Below are positions 1-9,701 of a DNA stretch of 64,000 nt, piece by piece. The position numbers and the translations under genes are program-made. The stretch's first letter is position 1. Each line of letters starts with the position of its first letter. Origin of the DNA: an uncultured Burkholderiales bacterium (GTDB lineage: Bacteria; Pseudomonadota; Gammaproteobacteria; Burkholderiales; Burkholderiaceae_C); contig CAMFGY010000008.1 of the NCBI GenBank assembly GCA_945952065.1, positions 62,001 through 126,000 of the forward strand. The letters are read 5' to 3'. The notes under the pieces were generated by a model. It was not told the DNA's origin and did not search any database. It saw only the letters and a program-made list of their open reading frames with translations.

Positions 1-59
1 CGCCCTGCCAGAGATGGGTCGCTCGATTGATAAAAATGATCTGAAGGAGGGCCATCAAC

Positions 60-2144
60 ATGGCAAATAGCAAGCACACCGTGCCGGCGAAGGGCTGCAA
101 ACGCCGCAGCGTGGTCAGTGTTTTGGGCCTGAGCGTGCAAGCCGCGTTCCCGACGCTGGGGGCAGGCCTTGTGCACAAGGCCTGGGCCGCTGAGCCTTTG
201 TCCGCGCCAGACGGAGCACCAGACAGAGCGGCAGGCAAGCCGCAGGCCGAGCTTTTTTTCCGCGCGCCGCAAATGACCGGGGCAGTCTTGTCGCCCGATG
301 GCCAGCGCCTCGCCATGCGCACACGCGGCCCCCATGGCCGCATGATGCTGACCGTGTTGACGCTGGCGACCATGAGCCCGCAAGTGGTTTACAGCTCCGA
401 CGCTGCTGACGTCAATACCGTCGTCTGGGTCAATCACGAGCGGCTCGCCTTTGACCTGACGGACCTCGAGACGCCGGCCGGCAAGGTCGATGCCGCGCCG
501 GGGCTGTTTGCGGTCAATGCCGATGGCTCGGGCTTCAAGCAGTTGGTGGAGCGCCAGCGGGTCTGGCTCCGCAATGGCAATGACACTCAGAATCTCTTGC
601 CTTGGAACACGTTTTTGCTCAACGGCGACACACAGCGCCAGGGCGAGTCGGTGTTGGCCGCCCGGCCTGAGAGTTATGACGAAAAGGGGATTGGCTTTAT
701 CAAGCTCCTGCGCCTGAACACGCGCAATGGTCGCAGCGAAGAGATCGACGGGCCTTTGCATTCGGTGGGCTGGTGGACCGACCCCCAAGGCCATTTGCGT
801 GTGGCCCAGACCCGCGAGGGTGCCAAGGGCGCGATTCGTTGGCGTGATCCGGAAACCGGGGTCTGGCGGGTCTTGGTTGAATATGACGCCATCACCGGGG
901 GCGATTTGAGCGTGCGCCAGATCGACAGCGAAGGCAAGCTGTACGTGACCGCACGCAATGGCCGCGACAAGCAGGCGCTGTGGTTGCTGGACCCCAAGAC
1001 CGGGGCCTGGTCCAGCGAGCCCTTGGCCGAGTCGCCGCTCTTTGATGTGGACGCCCAGTTGATCGCCCGCCAAGACAAAGTGTTAGGGCTGCGCTTTCGC
1101 ATCGACGCCGAAGTGACGCAGTGGCTGGACGGCGAGATGCGCGCTTTGCAGGCCCACATTGACAAAGTGCTGCCGCGCACCGTCAACCGCCTGAGTGTGC
1201 CTTGGCAGGGCGCAAGCCCCTGGGTCTTGGTGCAAGCCTTTGCAGACATCCAGCCCAGCTTGTATTTCTTGTTCAATCGCGAGACCAAGAAGTTCACCCG
1301 CCTGGGGGCTCAGCGGCCCGATATCGTGGCCAAGACGCAGGCCAGCAGCGATATGGTGCGGTTCAAGGCCCGCGATGGCTTGGAGATTCCGGCTTGGTTG
1401 ACGCTGCCGCCGGGGATGGAGGCCGCCTCGGCCAAAAAACTGCCCCTGGTGGTGCTGGTCCACGGCGGCCCCTTTGTCCACGGCCCTAGCTGGCATTGGG
1501 ATGCTGAGGTGCAGTTGTTGGCGGCACGAGGTTATGCGGTTTTGCAACCCCAGTTCCGCGGCACGCTGGGGTTTGGTCTGGCGCACCATCAAGCCGGCTG
1601 GCGCCAGTGGGGCAAGGCCATGCAGACCGACCTGGCCGATGCGGCGAACTGGGCTGTCGCTCAAGGCTGGGCCGACCCTGAACGCATGGCGATTGCCGGC
1701 GCCAGCTATGGTGGCTATGCGGCGCTGATGGGCGTCTTGCGCAACCCCGAACTGTTCCGTTGCGCTATCTCTTGGGTGGGCGTGACGGATCTGGACTTGC
1801 TGTACAGCACCTCTTGGGACGATGTGTCGACGGTATTCAAGACCCATGGCCTGCCCAAGCTGCTGGGCGACCGGGTGCAAGATGCGGCCGAGCTGAAGGC
1901 CCATTCACCTTTGACCCACGCGGCTGCAATCAAGGCGCCGGTTCTGTTGGCCTATGGCAGCGCAGACCGCCGCGTGCCCTTGGTGCATGGCGAGCGCTTC
2001 TACAAAGCTTTGAAGGAGAGCAATCCGCAGGTGGAGTACATCGTCTACCCAGACGAGGGCCATGGCTGGCGGGTGCCCGCGAATCAGGTGGATTTTTGGA
2101 ACCGCAGTCTGCGTTTTCTGGATCGCCACTTGGCCAAGCCCTGA
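60..2144 (+). CDS. S9 family serine peptidase (prolyl oligopeptidase type), exported
   Basis: Probably cleaves short peptides outside the cytoplasm. The 694-aa product has a basic N-terminus (KRRSVVSVLG) and an alanine-rich stretch ending near AWAAEP, which looks like an export signal. The middle (about 50-430) is a divergent beta-propeller region. The C-terminal alpha/beta-hydrolase domain carries the S9 triad: Ser549 in GASYGGY, Asp636 in YGSADRRVP and His668 in DEGHGW. A strong ribosome site (AAGGAGG) sits 9 nt before the ATG, fixing the start. It is convergent with the downstream amylase gene with a 17-bp gap. The family (dipeptidyl peptidase/acylaminoacyl peptidase type) is clear; the exact substrate is not. 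Confidence 0.88.
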   Translation: MANSKHTVPAKGCKRRSVVSVLGLSVQAAFPTLGAGLVHKAWAAEPLSAPDGAPDRAAGKPQAELFFRAPQMTGAVLSPDGQRLAMRTRGPHGRMMLTVLTLATMSPQVVYSSDAADVNTVVWVNHERLAFDLTDLETPAGKVDAAPGLFAVNADGSGFKQLVERQRVWLRNGNDTQNLLPWNTFLLNGDTQRQGESVLAARPESYDEKGIGFIKLLRLNTRNGRSEEIDGPLHSVGWWTDPQGHLRVAQTREGAKGAIRWRDPETGVWRVLVEYDAITGGDLSVRQIDSEGKLYVTARNGRDKQALWLLDPKTGAWSSEPLAESPLFDVDAQLIARQDKVLGLRFRIDAEVTQWLDGEMRALQAHIDKVLPRTVNRLSVPWQGASPWVLVQAFADIQPSLYFLFNRETKKFTRLGAQRPDIVAKTQASSDMVRFKARDGLEIPAWLTLPPGMEAASAKKLPLVVLVHGGPFVHGPSWHWDAEVQLLAARGYAVLQPQFRGTLGFGLAHHQAGWRQWGKAMQTDLADAANWAVAQGWADPERMAIAGASYGGYAALMGVLRNPELFRCAISWVGVTDLDLLYSTSWDDVSTVFKTHGLPKLLGDRVQDAAELKAHSPLTHAAAIKAPVLLAYGSADRRVPLVHGERFYKALKESNPQVEYIVYPDEGHGWRVPANQVDFWNRSLRFLDRHLAKP

Positions 2145-2161
2145 AGCCTTGGGCCCCGGAC

Positions 2162-4579
2162 TCAATCGCTGACCAAGACCCGTCCGCCCAGGGGCGGGAC
2201 GCTGATCTGCAGCAGGCCCGGCGCGCCCAGTGATTTGAGCTTTTTGCCGGTCAGCGCGTCTTGCCAGCGCAGGCCTTGCAAGCGGCGCAAATGCGCTGGC
2301 AGCTTCACTGCCAGGGTTTGGCTGCTTTGCGCATTGTTCAGCGCCGTCAGCGCCCAGCGCGGGCCGTCTTGGCGCAGCAACACGATCACATGGTCGTCCA
2401 AGTACAGCGGGGCCTCGATGGAGCCGTGGCGCAGCACCCGGTGTTTTTGGCGCATCTGCGTCAGGGCTTGCACGTCTTTGAGCAAGGCCAAGTCGGGCTT
2501 GCCGCCCAGGTCGGCCCAGGGGTAGGGCGCGCGGTTGTAGGGGTCTTCGCCGCCGGTCACACCGACCTCGTCGCCGTAGTAAATGGACGGCGCACCCGGA
2601 AAGACCATCTGAAACAGAACCGCCAAGCGCAGACGCTGCTTGGCCAGGGTCAGGTCTTGCGCGCGACCCTCGTCTTGGTCGCCCAAGGCATGCAGGGCGC
2701 GCGCCTGGTCGTGCGAGGACAGCAAATTCATCAGCGCATAGAAAGCCTGCGGCGGGTAGGCCTCGCGCATCAACTCGATATTGGCGTAGAGCTTGCGGGC
2801 CTTGCCGCCGGCCGCATAGTCCAGCACCGTGTTGCGGAAGATGTAGTTCATGGTCGAGTCAAAGCTGTCGCCCAGGAAGTACTTGCTGGCGTCAAACCAG
2901 GTCTCGGCAATCGTCAGTGCCTCGGGCTTGTGGGCCTTGATGGCGGCGCGCCAAGCGCGCCAGAAGTCGTCCGGCACCCAGGGCGCCACATCCATGCGCC
3001 AGCCGGCCGCGCCCCGGTCCAGCCAGAGCTTCATCACCGAGTCCGGCGCTTCAAACGCAAAGCGTCGGAAGTCGGCGGAGTTCTTGTCGATCTCGGGCAG
3101 GTCTTTGACGCCCACCCAGCCTTGGTACTGGTCTTCGGGCTTGGGCTGGCTGGGGTCGAGCTTGAACCAGCTGGCATAGCTGGAAGCAGGGTTCAGCTGC
3201 CCATCGTCAAAAGCGCCGCCGGCGGGGTAGTTTCCAAAGCGGTTGAAGTAGGGGGAGTCACTGCCCACATGGTTCAGCGAGGTGTCGGGAATGACGCGAA
3301 TGCCGCGTTTGTCGGCTTCTTGGCTGAGGCGAACAAAGTCTTCGTTGCGGCCAAACGCGGGGTCGATTTCTTTGTAGTCAGCGGTGTCGTATTTGTGGTT
3401 GCTGGCGGCGCGGAAGACCGGCGTCATGTAAATCGTGTTGGCGCCGAGTTGCTGGATGTAGTCGAGCTTCTCAATGATGCCGGCCAGGTCGCCACCGTAA
3501 AAGTCGTTGTTGAAAGCCTCGTCAGAGCCGTCGCCACTGCCCGGCTTCCAAGGCTTGTCCAGCCAGTTGCGGTGGAACTCCACATCGTGGGTTTGGTAGT
3601 GGTCGCGGCCGGGGCGCGGGTCGTTGTCCGGGTCGCCGTTGCGGAAGCGATCGGGGAAGATGGCGTAATAGATCGCGTCCTTGGCCCAGGCGGGCACCTT
3701 GAAGTCTTTGGCGTAGACGGTTTGGCGGTAGCGGCGGATTTTTTGCTGCGCCTCCGTCAGGGGCTCCAACTCTCCCAAGCCCATGCTGCCTTTTTCGCGG
3801 GTCCAGTACACCGGGTCGCGGTTGTTGTGCAGCACATAGGTCTGGCCTTTGATCTGCAACTCGAAGTGGTAGCCGTAGATGGCGGGCTCGGCAAAGCGGT
3901 GGCTGGCGCTCCAGCGCTCGGCTTTCCCTTCTTTGGCCTTGGCCATCGGCAGGCGCGCCAGCTCGGTGTAGCTCAGCAGTTCTTGGTTGCCTTCCAGGCG
4001 ACGCTTGGCGATGACCAGCGTGGCTTTCTCAACACCGGGCAGGGCGCTGAAGGCAAAGCGTAGCGGCGTGTTCGGCGTGACGGCGCCAAAAGGGCTTTTG
4101 TCGGCCAGCTGGCGCGAGTCAAAGCGCACGCTCAAAGCGACCGGGTCGCTGAGCTGGGGCGCGCTGACGCGTTGCGGGACTTCTCCCGCATAGGGCTGCA
4201 GGCTCAGCTGGGGCACGCCCGAGGCTGAAAAGCGAAGCAGTACCTGGGTCATGCCCGTGAAGCGCTCGCTCAGCGCGCTGCCTTTGAGGCTCAGTGCTTC
4301 GGGCTTGCCGCCGAAATCGGCGTCGGGCGACCAGTCTTCATCCGCGACTTTGAAGCTTTGCTCACCGCTGAGTTGGGCATAGAGCTCATAACGGTCACAC
4401 ACATAGACAAAGCGGTGCTCCTCGGTGGCGCTCCAATTGTTGAAGCTGCCGCGCAGGAACAACTCGCGCTTGCCCAGCGGGCTGGGCTTGCAGTCTTGCG
4501 CAAGGGCCAGCGTGTTCGCGCAAACGCTCAGCAGCAGGGCGGCGGGCCACCGGATCCGGCGGTAAAGGGGGGCGGCCAT
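2162..4579 (-). CDS. GH13 alpha-amylase family enzyme with N-terminal starch-binding-like domain, periplasmic
   Basis: Predicted to hydrolyse malto-oligosaccharides or cyclodextrins outside the cytoplasm; last gene of the malKEFG operon. I place the start at 4579, 2 nt after the malG stop, because it gives an 805-aa protein with a signal peptide (hydrophobic AALLLSVCANTLALA). The longer upstream reading frame lies inside malG. Residues about 38-110 resemble a starch-binding beta-sandwich (LRGSFNNWSATEE); a second beta domain follows. The GH13 barrel starts near residue 300 (IYYAIFPDRFRNGD), with the nucleophile in GWRMDVAPW (about 526), the acid in IAETWF (about 557) and the transition-state Asp in SSHDQAR (about 622). 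Neopullulanase, cyclomaltodextrinase or alpha-amylase specificity cannot be separated by eye. Confidence 0.88.
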   Translation of the reverse strand: MAAPLYRRIRWPAALLLSVCANTLALAQDCKPSPLGKRELFLRGSFNNWSATEEHRFVYVCDRYELYAQLSGEQSFKVADEDWSPDADFGGKPEALSLKGSALSERFTGMTQVLLRFSASGVPQLSLQPYAGEVPQRVSAPQLSDPVALSVRFDSRQLADKSPFGAVTPNTPLRFAFSALPGVEKATLVIAKRRLEGNQELLSYTELARLPMAKAKEGKAERWSASHRFAEPAIYGYHFELQIKGQTYVLHNNRDPVYWTREKGSMGLGELEPLTEAQQKIRRYRQTVYAKDFKVPAWAKDAIYYAIFPDRFRNGDPDNDPRPGRDHYQTHDVEFHRNWLDKPWKPGSGDGSDEAFNNDFYGGDLAGIIEKLDYIQQLGANTIYMTPVFRAASNHKYDTADYKEIDPAFGRNEDFVRLSQEADKRGIRVIPDTSLNHVGSDSPYFNRFGNYPAGGAFDDGQLNPASSYASWFKLDPSQPKPEDQYQGWVGVKDLPEIDKNSADFRRFAFEAPDSVMKLWLDRGAAGWRMDVAPWVPDDFWRAWRAAIKAHKPEALTIAETWFDASKYFLGDSFDSTMNYIFRNTVLDYAAGGKARKLYANIELMREAYPPQAFYALMNLLSSHDQARALHALGDQDEGRAQDLTLAKQRLRLAVLFQMVFPGAPSIYYGDEVGVTGGEDPYNRAPYPWADLGGKPDLALLKDVQALTQMRQKHRVLRHGSIEAPLYLDDHVIVLLRQDGPRWALTALNNAQSSQTLAVKLPAHLRRLQGLRWQDALTGKKLKSLGAPGLLQISVPPLGGRVLVSD

Positions 4580-4581
4580 GC

Positions 4582-5472
4582 TCAGCCCTTCACGCCACCG
4601 GCCGTCAGGCCCGAAACAATCCAACGCTGCGCCAGCAAAAACACCAGGGTGATGGGCAGGCCGGAGAGGACGGCGGCCGCCGCAAAGTCGCCCCACAAAA
4701 AGCGCTGGTCGTGCAAGAAGTACTTGGAGCCCACGGCCAGTGTGAGGTTGCCTTCCTCGCGCAGCAGCACCGAGGCCACCGGGTACTCGATGATGGTGCC
4801 GATGAAGGCCAACACAAAGACCACCATCAGAATCGGCACCGCCATCGGCAGCAGCACGCGGCGGAAGGCCTGCCAGTGGCTGGCGCCATCGACCTTGGCG
4901 CATTCTTCAATCTCGACTGGAATGGTTTCAAAGTAGCCCTTGATGGTCCAGATATGGGTGGCCACGCCGCCCAGATAGGCCAGCACCAGGCCGCCGTGGG
5001 TCTCGATGCCGAGTGCTGGGATGAAGTTGCCAATCGTCTCGAAGATGGCGTAGATGGCCACCAGCGCCAAGACCGGCGGAAACATCTGCAGCAAGAGCAT
5101 GCTGTTCAAAATGGGGGACTTGAAGCGGAATTTCAGGCGCGCAAAGCCGTAAGCCGCGGTGGTGGAAATCGCCACGATCAAAAAGGCCGACACGCTGGCC
5201 ACCTTGATCGAGTTCCACAGCCAGGTCAGCACCGGGAAGGGGGGCTGTACCAGGCTGCCATCGGCGGCCTGATAGGGGATGCCCAGGGCGAGCTGCCAAT
5301 GCTCCAAGCTGATCTGCGTGGGGATGATGCTGCCGGTGGCGAAGTTGCCGGGCCGCAGCGAGATGCTGATGATGGCCAGCAAGGGGAAGAGCGTCAGTGC
5401 CAGAAAGACCCACATCAGGGCGTGCGCTGCCCAGACGCGCCAGCGGGCTTGTTTGCCGCGAACAATGGCCAT
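4582..5472 (-). CDS. malG: Maltose/maltodextrin ABC transporter permease MalG
   Basis: Inner-membrane permease that pairs with MalF to form the translocation path for maltodextrins. The product is 296 aa, the same length as Escherichia coli MalG, with about six hydrophobic segments. The cytoplasmic EAA loop that docks on MalK is visible as [20 protein letters not shown]. It lies 22 bp after malF and 2 bp before the amylase start, so all are probably on one transcript. Identification rests on the EAA motif, length and operon context. Confidence 0.93.
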   Translation of the reverse strand: MAIVRGKQARWRVWAAHALMWVFLALTLFPLLAIISISLRPGNFATGSIIPTQISLEHWQLALGIPYQAADGSLVQPPFPVLTWLWNSIKVASVSAFLIVAISTTAAYGFARLKFRFKSPILNSMLLLQMFPPVLALVAIYAIFETIGNFIPALGIETHGGLVLAYLGGVATHIWTIKGYFETIPVEIEECAKVDGASHWQAFRRVLLPMAVPILMVVFVLAFIGTIIEYPVASVLLREEGNLTLAVGSKYFLHDQRFLWGDFAAAAVLSGLPITLVFLLAQRWIVSGLTAGGVKG

Positions 5473-5494
5473 GGTGAGATTCCTCGTCTTTCAA

Positions 5495-7138
5495 TCAGGT
5501 GTTCTGGGCTTTTTTCATCAAGCGCAGATTGATCAGCGACAGCGCCGCGACCAAGAAGAAGATCAGCGTGGAGATGGCGGCTGCCAAACCGAAGTCCGAG
5601 CCCGAATCCTTGAAGGCGATGCGGTAGGTGTAAGACACCAAGATGTCGGTCTGGCCCGCGGGGATCTTGGTGCTCAGGTAGTCGGGGCGGCCATCGGTGA
5701 GCAGGGCGATCAGCACAAAGTTGTTGAAGTTGAACGCAAAAGCGCTGACCAAAAGCGGCGCCAGCGGCTTGATGATCAAGGGCGCGGTGATCTTGAAGAA
5801 ATTGGTCAGCGGCCCAGCGCCGGCAATGGCCGAGGCTTCATAGAGATCGGCCGGAATCGCCTTCAACAAGCCGGTGCACAGAATCATGATGTAGGGGTAG
5901 CCCAGCCAAACGTTGACGATCAGCAGCATCAGCTTGGCCAGCAGCGGGTCGGCAAACCAGGCCGGTTTGACGCCGAAGAGGGCATCCAAGATGGCATTGA
6001 TCTCACCAAAGTTCTGGTTGAACAAGCCCTTGAAAACCAAGATGGAGATGAAGCCGGGCACCGCATAGGGCAAGAACAAGAGCGTGCGGTAGGTGGTGCG
6101 GAACTTCAGGTCATCCCAATTCAACATCACCGCCAGCAGCATGCCCACGGCAGTGGCGATGGCCACGGTCAGGGCCGAGAACATCACGGTCCAGCTGAAG
6201 ATGGACAAGAAGGGGCCGCGGAACTCGGCGTCCATCACCATGCGGCGGTAGTTCTCCCAGCCCACCGTCACCTTGAAGCCGGGTTGTTGCACTTCACCGG
6301 CGGCGCTTTCGAAATAGCCGGTCTGCAGATTCGGGCGGAACACGGTTTGGTCGCTCAAGCGCGTCAGGCTGCCGTCGGCATTCGCCTGCCAGTGCCGGCG
6401 GATGGGGCCGAATTCGCGCAGGCCCAAATAGCGCAGTTCGCGCTCGGCGGCACTGCGCTCCGCTTCGGGCGGCAGCTGCAACTTCAAGCGCATCAAGGCT
6501 TCCCGGTGCAGGATCAGGTCTCGCAAGGACAGAGCGCTTTGCAGCGGCGCGGCAAAGCTTTGATTGGGCGACTGCTGGGCCTGCGCGGCGCTGAGCATCT
6601 CCACGGTCAGCTCGCTGTTGGCGGGCTTCAGGGCCAAGGGCGGCGAGATCCAGCTTGGGCTGCCGTCCTCTTGGCGCAGCACCAAGCGGAATTCCGGGCC
6701 ATCGGCATGCAGGGTGAAGGGCTGGCTTTGCGCTTGCAAGGCCTCGTGCTGGTCGAGCAGATAGTCGCGCACCCGCTCCTGGCTCAGCAAATGCGCCGAT
6801 GAATAGTTGGTGAAGCCGATCTGTGCGGTGTAGACCAGCGGAAAGGCGATGAACACCAACATGCCCGCAATGCCGGGGAAAAGGTAGCGGTAGGCGAAAC
6901 CGGCGTTGCTGACATAAACGTAAAACGCAGCGGACAGCAAGGCCAGCAGGCCCATGGCCCAGGCCGCCTGACCGGCGGTATAGATCATGAACACCAGATA
7001 GAGCGAGGCCAGCATGGCCAGCCCGGTCAAAGGCCAGCGCAGCTGGCGGGCGATGCGCTCCAGCGCGGTGGCGGGCAGCTTGCTGTAGACGCTCAAGGCG
7101 CCCAGGGAGCCCAAAGAAGGGGAATCGCTTGCACTCAT
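5495..7138 (-). CDS. malF: Maltose/maltodextrin ABC transporter permease MalF
   Basis: Inner-membrane permease partner of MalG. The 547-aa product has several N-terminal membrane segments, then a large periplasmic loop (about residues 110-285), the hallmark of MalF, beginning with a FTNYSS motif. The C-terminal permease core has the EAA loop YEASAIAGAGPLTNFFKI. It is slightly longer than Escherichia coli MalF (514 aa). It lies 25 bp after malE and 22 bp before malG in the leftward operon. Confidence 0.93.
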   Translation of the reverse strand: MSASDSPSLGSLGALSVYSKLPATALERIARQLRWPLTGLAMLASLYLVFMIYTAGQAAWAMGLLALLSAAFYVYVSNAGFAYRYLFPGIAGMLVFIAFPLVYTAQIGFTNYSSAHLLSQERVRDYLLDQHEALQAQSQPFTLHADGPEFRLVLRQEDGSPSWISPPLALKPANSELTVEMLSAAQAQQSPNQSFAAPLQSALSLRDLILHREALMRLKLQLPPEAERSAAERELRYLGLREFGPIRRHWQANADGSLTRLSDQTVFRPNLQTGYFESAAGEVQQPGFKVTVGWENYRRMVMDAEFRGPFLSIFSWTVMFSALTVAIATAVGMLLAVMLNWDDLKFRTTYRTLLFLPYAVPGFISILVFKGLFNQNFGEINAILDALFGVKPAWFADPLLAKLMLLIVNVWLGYPYIMILCTGLLKAIPADLYEASAIAGAGPLTNFFKITAPLIIKPLAPLLVSAFAFNFNNFVLIALLTDGRPDYLSTKIPAGQTDILVSYTYRIAFKDSGSDFGLAAAISTLIFFLVAALSLINLRLMKKAQNT

Positions 7139-7163
7139 GGCTGTGGCTTCTTCTTCGTGATCT

Positions 7164-8360
7164 TCACTTGTTCAGCAGCATGCGGGCGGCGGCGCCGTCC
7201 AACGCGTCCTTGGGGCTTTGCAGGCCATTGGTGATGGCTTCCAGGGCGGCGTCCATGGCGGTCCAGAAGCGCCCCACCTCGGGGATGTTGGGGATGGCCT
7301 CGCCCAGGCGGGCGTTTTCCATGCTGGCGCGGATCAAGGGGTTGACCGACAGCTCGGCATAAAACGCTTTATTGGCGGGCACGCCGATGGGCACATCGGC
7401 ATCCAGCACCTTCAAGGCCTCGGGGCGCATCAGGTGGTTTTCAAGAAACTCGCGAGCGATGTCCTTTTGCTGGCTGGGCGCGGCAATCATGCAGCCGAGC
7501 ACGCCGACAAAGGGCTTGGACGGCTTGCCCGCCAGCACCGCCGGGATCGGGGCGACGCCGAAATCGATCTTGGCCTTCTTGGCGTTCTCCCAGGCCCAGG
7601 GGCCGGAGATCATCATGGCCACCTCGCCCTTGGCAAAGCCGCTTTCCATCTCGGCATAGCGCGCGCCTTTGGGCATATGGCCGCCTTGCAGCAGGCGCGC
7701 AATCATCTCGGCCCCGGCCAGCGCGCCGGCATTGTTGACGCCCACTTGGCGGGCATCGAACTCGCCCTGGGCGTCGCGGCCAAAAATCTGGCCACCCGCA
7801 CCGGCCAAGAGCGACCAGCTGAAAAAGCTCTTGTTGTAGTCCCACAAAATCGCATGCTTGCGGCCGCCGGACTCGGCCTGCAGCTTTTTGTCCAGCGCGA
7901 TCAGCTCGTCAAAGCTGGCCGGTGGCTTGGGCACCAGGGCTTTGTTGTAGATCAGGCCGGTGGTTTCGATGGCGATCGGGTAGCCCCAGAGCTTGCCCTG
8001 GTAGGCAAAGGCCTTCCAGGCTGCTTCTTCCACTTCGGCATAGAGCTTTTTGCTGGGGCGTAGCGGAGTCAACAGGCCCGATTTGGCCCATTCGCCGACC
8101 CGGTCATGCGGCCAGCAAAAAATATCGGGCCCTTTGCCCGCGCCCGCGGCTTGCTGGAACTTGTCGGTGGCGTCCACCGGGTGCTCCACCACCACCTTCA
8201 CGCCCGAGGCCTGCTCAAACGCGTGGCCAACTTTTTGCAAACCGTTGTAGGCCTTGTCGCCATTGATCCAGACCAGCAGTTTGTGGGCCGGGGCAGCCTG
8301 CGCGGCGCCAGCGGCGCTCAGGCCCAGCAACAGGGCGGTGCAAAGCCGCGCCGCGCTCAT
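7164..8360 (-). CDS. malE: Periplasmic maltose/maltodextrin-binding protein MalE
   Basis: Captures maltodextrins in the periplasm and delivers them to MalFG. The 398-aa product has a signal peptide (TALLLGLSAAGAAQA) and then the signature N-terminus of MalE (LLVWINGDKAYNGLQKVG, followed by GVKVVVEHPVDATDKFQQ and GPDIFCWPHDRVG). The start codon overlaps the malK stop as ATGA, so the two are translationally coupled. The order here is malK first, then malE, unlike the split malEFG/malK arrangement of Escherichia coli. Confidence 0.94.
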   Translation of the reverse strand: MSAARLCTALLLGLSAAGAAQAAPAHKLLVWINGDKAYNGLQKVGHAFEQASGVKVVVEHPVDATDKFQQAAGAGKGPDIFCWPHDRVGEWAKSGLLTPLRPSKKLYAEVEEAAWKAFAYQGKLWGYPIAIETTGLIYNKALVPKPPASFDELIALDKKLQAESGGRKHAILWDYNKSFFSWSLLAGAGGQIFGRDAQGEFDARQVGVNNAGALAGAEMIARLLQGGHMPKGARYAEMESGFAKGEVAMMISGPWAWENAKKAKIDFGVAPIPAVLAGKPSKPFVGVLGCMIAAPSQQKDIAREFLENHLMRPEALKVLDADVPIGVPANKAFYAELSVNPLIRASMENARLGEAIPNIPEVGRFWTAMDAALEAITNGLQSPKDALDGAAARMLLNK

Positions 8361-9472
8361 GTGGGCTCCCCGGCGAGTCGAGTGAAGGCCTGGCCCGCCG
8401 CGTCAAACACATAGCAGGCCTCGGGCGGCAGGCTGAGCCGGATATCTTGGCCGGCCTTGATGCGGGTGCGACCGTCGAACTCGCAGGTCAGCGCGTCTTG
8501 CACACCGGGGTAGGCGCAATAAGCATGGGTGGCGCTGCCCAGCGACTCCACAAAGGTCACCGTGCATTGAATCGGGTTGAGCTCGCCGCCGACGACAAAA
8601 TGCTCCGGCCTCAGACCCAGGGTGACCTTGTCGCCCGGCTTGCCGCGCGCCGCATCGACGGCCGCTTGCACCAGGGCGCCGCTGGCCAGGCGCAGGCTGG
8701 CTCCGGTGGCGCTGGCCTCCAACAATTCGGCCTGCAAGAAGTTCATCTTGGGCGAGCCGATGAAGCCGGCCACAAACAGATTCACCGGGTGTTCGTACAA
8801 CTCCAGTGGCGTGCCGACCTGTTCGATCTTGCCAGCCGACAAGACCACGATGCGGTCGGCCAGCGTCATCGCCTCCACCTGATCGTGGGTGACATAGACC
8901 ATGGTGGTCTTCAGGTCCTCATGCAGCTTGGCAAACTCATAGCGCATGCGCACCCGCAGGGCGGCGTCCAAATTGGACAGCGGTTCATCGAACAAAAACA
9001 CCTCGGGCTTGCGCACGATGGCGCGGCCAATCGCGACGCGCTGGCGTTGGCCGCCCGACAGGTCTTTGGGCTTGCGGTCCAGCAAATGCTCGATGTGCAA
9101 GATTTTGGCCGCGCTCTTGACGGCCGCGTCAATCTCGGCCGGCGGCACCTTGGCCAGCTTCAGTCCAAAGGCCATGTTGTCGTACAGATTCATGTGCGGA
9201 TAGAGCGCATAACTCTGAAACACCATGGCAATGCCGCGCTCGGCCGGTGGTACCTCATTGACCAGCCGGCCGCCGATGCGCAACTCGCCGCCGGTGATTT
9301 CTTCCAGGCCGGCGATGGTGCGCAGGAGCGTGGACTTGCCGCAGCCCGAAGGGCCGACGAAGACCATGAATTCGCCGTCGCGGATTTCCAGGTCGATGCC
9401 ATGCAGGATCTTGACCTCGCCATAGGCCTTGGCTACGCCGCTGAGCTGTACATCTGCCACATCTGTCTCCAT
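8357..9472 (-). CDS. malK: Maltodextrin ABC transporter ATP-binding protein MalK
   Basis: Cytoplasmic ATPase that powers MalFG. Starting at 9472 gives 371 aa, the same length as Escherichia coli MalK; the open frame runs about 70 codons further upstream, but that stretch is low-complexity and contains the regulatory region. Walker A (GPSGCGKST) is near residues 39-47, the signature LSGGQRQRV near 135-143 and Walker B (VFLFDEPLSNLD) near 155-166. The C-terminal OB-type regulatory domain is present (about 240-371). UgpC/MsmX-like multi-sugar ATPases look similar, but coupling to malE supports MalK. Transcription probably starts from the candidate promoter at 9584-9612, overlapped by an operator-like palindrome. 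Confidence 0.92.
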   Translation of the reverse strand: METDVADVQLSGVAKAYGEVKILHGIDLEIRDGEFMVFVGPSGCGKSTLLRTIAGLEEITGGELRIGGRLVNEVPPAERGIAMVFQSYALYPHMNLYDNMAFGLKLAKVPPAEIDAAVKSAAKILHIEHLLDRKPKDLSGGQRQRVAIGRAIVRKPEVFLFDEPLSNLDAALRVRMRYEFAKLHEDLKTTMVYVTHDQVEAMTLADRIVVLSAGKIEQVGTPLELYEHPVNLFVAGFIGSPKMNFLQAELLEASATGASLRLASGALVQAAVDAARGKPGDKVTLGLRPEHFVVGGELNPIQCTVTFVESLGSATHAYCAYPGVQDALTCEFDGRTRIKAGQDIRLSLPPEACYVFDAAGQAFTRLAGEPT

Positions 9473-9583
9473 TGGAAGGCGCAGGCCGCTGCGTCTTCTT
9501 GCTTTGTTTGTCTGTATCCGTGCGGGTGTTTTTTGTTCAGGCGCGGCGGACCCGTGGCGGGCTCGCTGTGCCGGTTTTGCAGC

Positions 9584-9612
9584 AATATAGCCTTGAAAAT
9601 GTAGTTCAACAA
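9584..9612 (-). promoter_or_regulatory. Candidate sigma-70 promoter of the malK operon
   Basis: Read leftward, TTGTTG (9612-9607) is followed after 17 nt by TATATT (9589-9584), a 5/6 match to the -10 consensus. It lies about 110 nt upstream of the malK ATG. The operator-like palindrome at 9600-9614 covers the -35 element, as expected for a repressor site. Assigned by eye. Confidence 0.4.
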
Positions 9613-9614
9613 CA
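9600..9614. promoter_or_regulatory. Operator-like palindrome, maltodextrin regulon site 1
   Basis: TGTAGTTCAACAACA is an imperfect palindrome whose core GTAG-N5-CAAC differs by one base from the GTAG-N5-CTAC shared by two of the other three sites in this locus. It overlaps the -35 region of the candidate malK promoter. It is probably bound by a LacI-type or similar dimeric regulator that is not encoded in the window. Confidence 0.45.
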
Positions 9615-9686
9615 GCGTAAACACCCGAGTTGTTGCTTGGGAAGCCCAAAAATCGCCGGTGAATCAAAAAATCAGGGCTTTCCATA

Positions 9687-9701
9687 TGTAGTCAAACTAC
9701 A
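9687..9701. promoter_or_regulatory. Operator-like palindrome, maltodextrin regulon site 2
   Basis: TGTAGTCAAACTACA is a perfect 6-bp inverted repeat (TGTAGT/ACTACA) around a 3-bp centre. It lies between malK and glgP, 87 bp centre-to-centre from site 1, and overlaps the -35 of the candidate glgP promoter. It closely resembles the two sites at 22.2-22.3 kb. Confidence 0.6.

Noticed and set aside
1-59. Tail of an upstream gene
   Set aside because: Open frames reach stops at 28-30 or 67-69, but too little sequence is present to tell whether any is coding.
2261-4063. 600-codon open frame on the plus strand
   Set aside because: Antisense to the GH13 amylase; low-complexity Val/Gly/Arg/His-rich translation, typical of mirror frames in GC-rich genes.
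5279-6802. 507-codon open frame on the plus strand
   Set aside because: Antisense to malF and the start of malG, rich in Gln, Gly, His and Arg; no protein motif.
9473-9685. About 70-codon N-terminal extension of malK
   Set aside because: The frame is open but overlaps the promoter and operator-like site 1, and starting at 9472 matches MalK length exactly.
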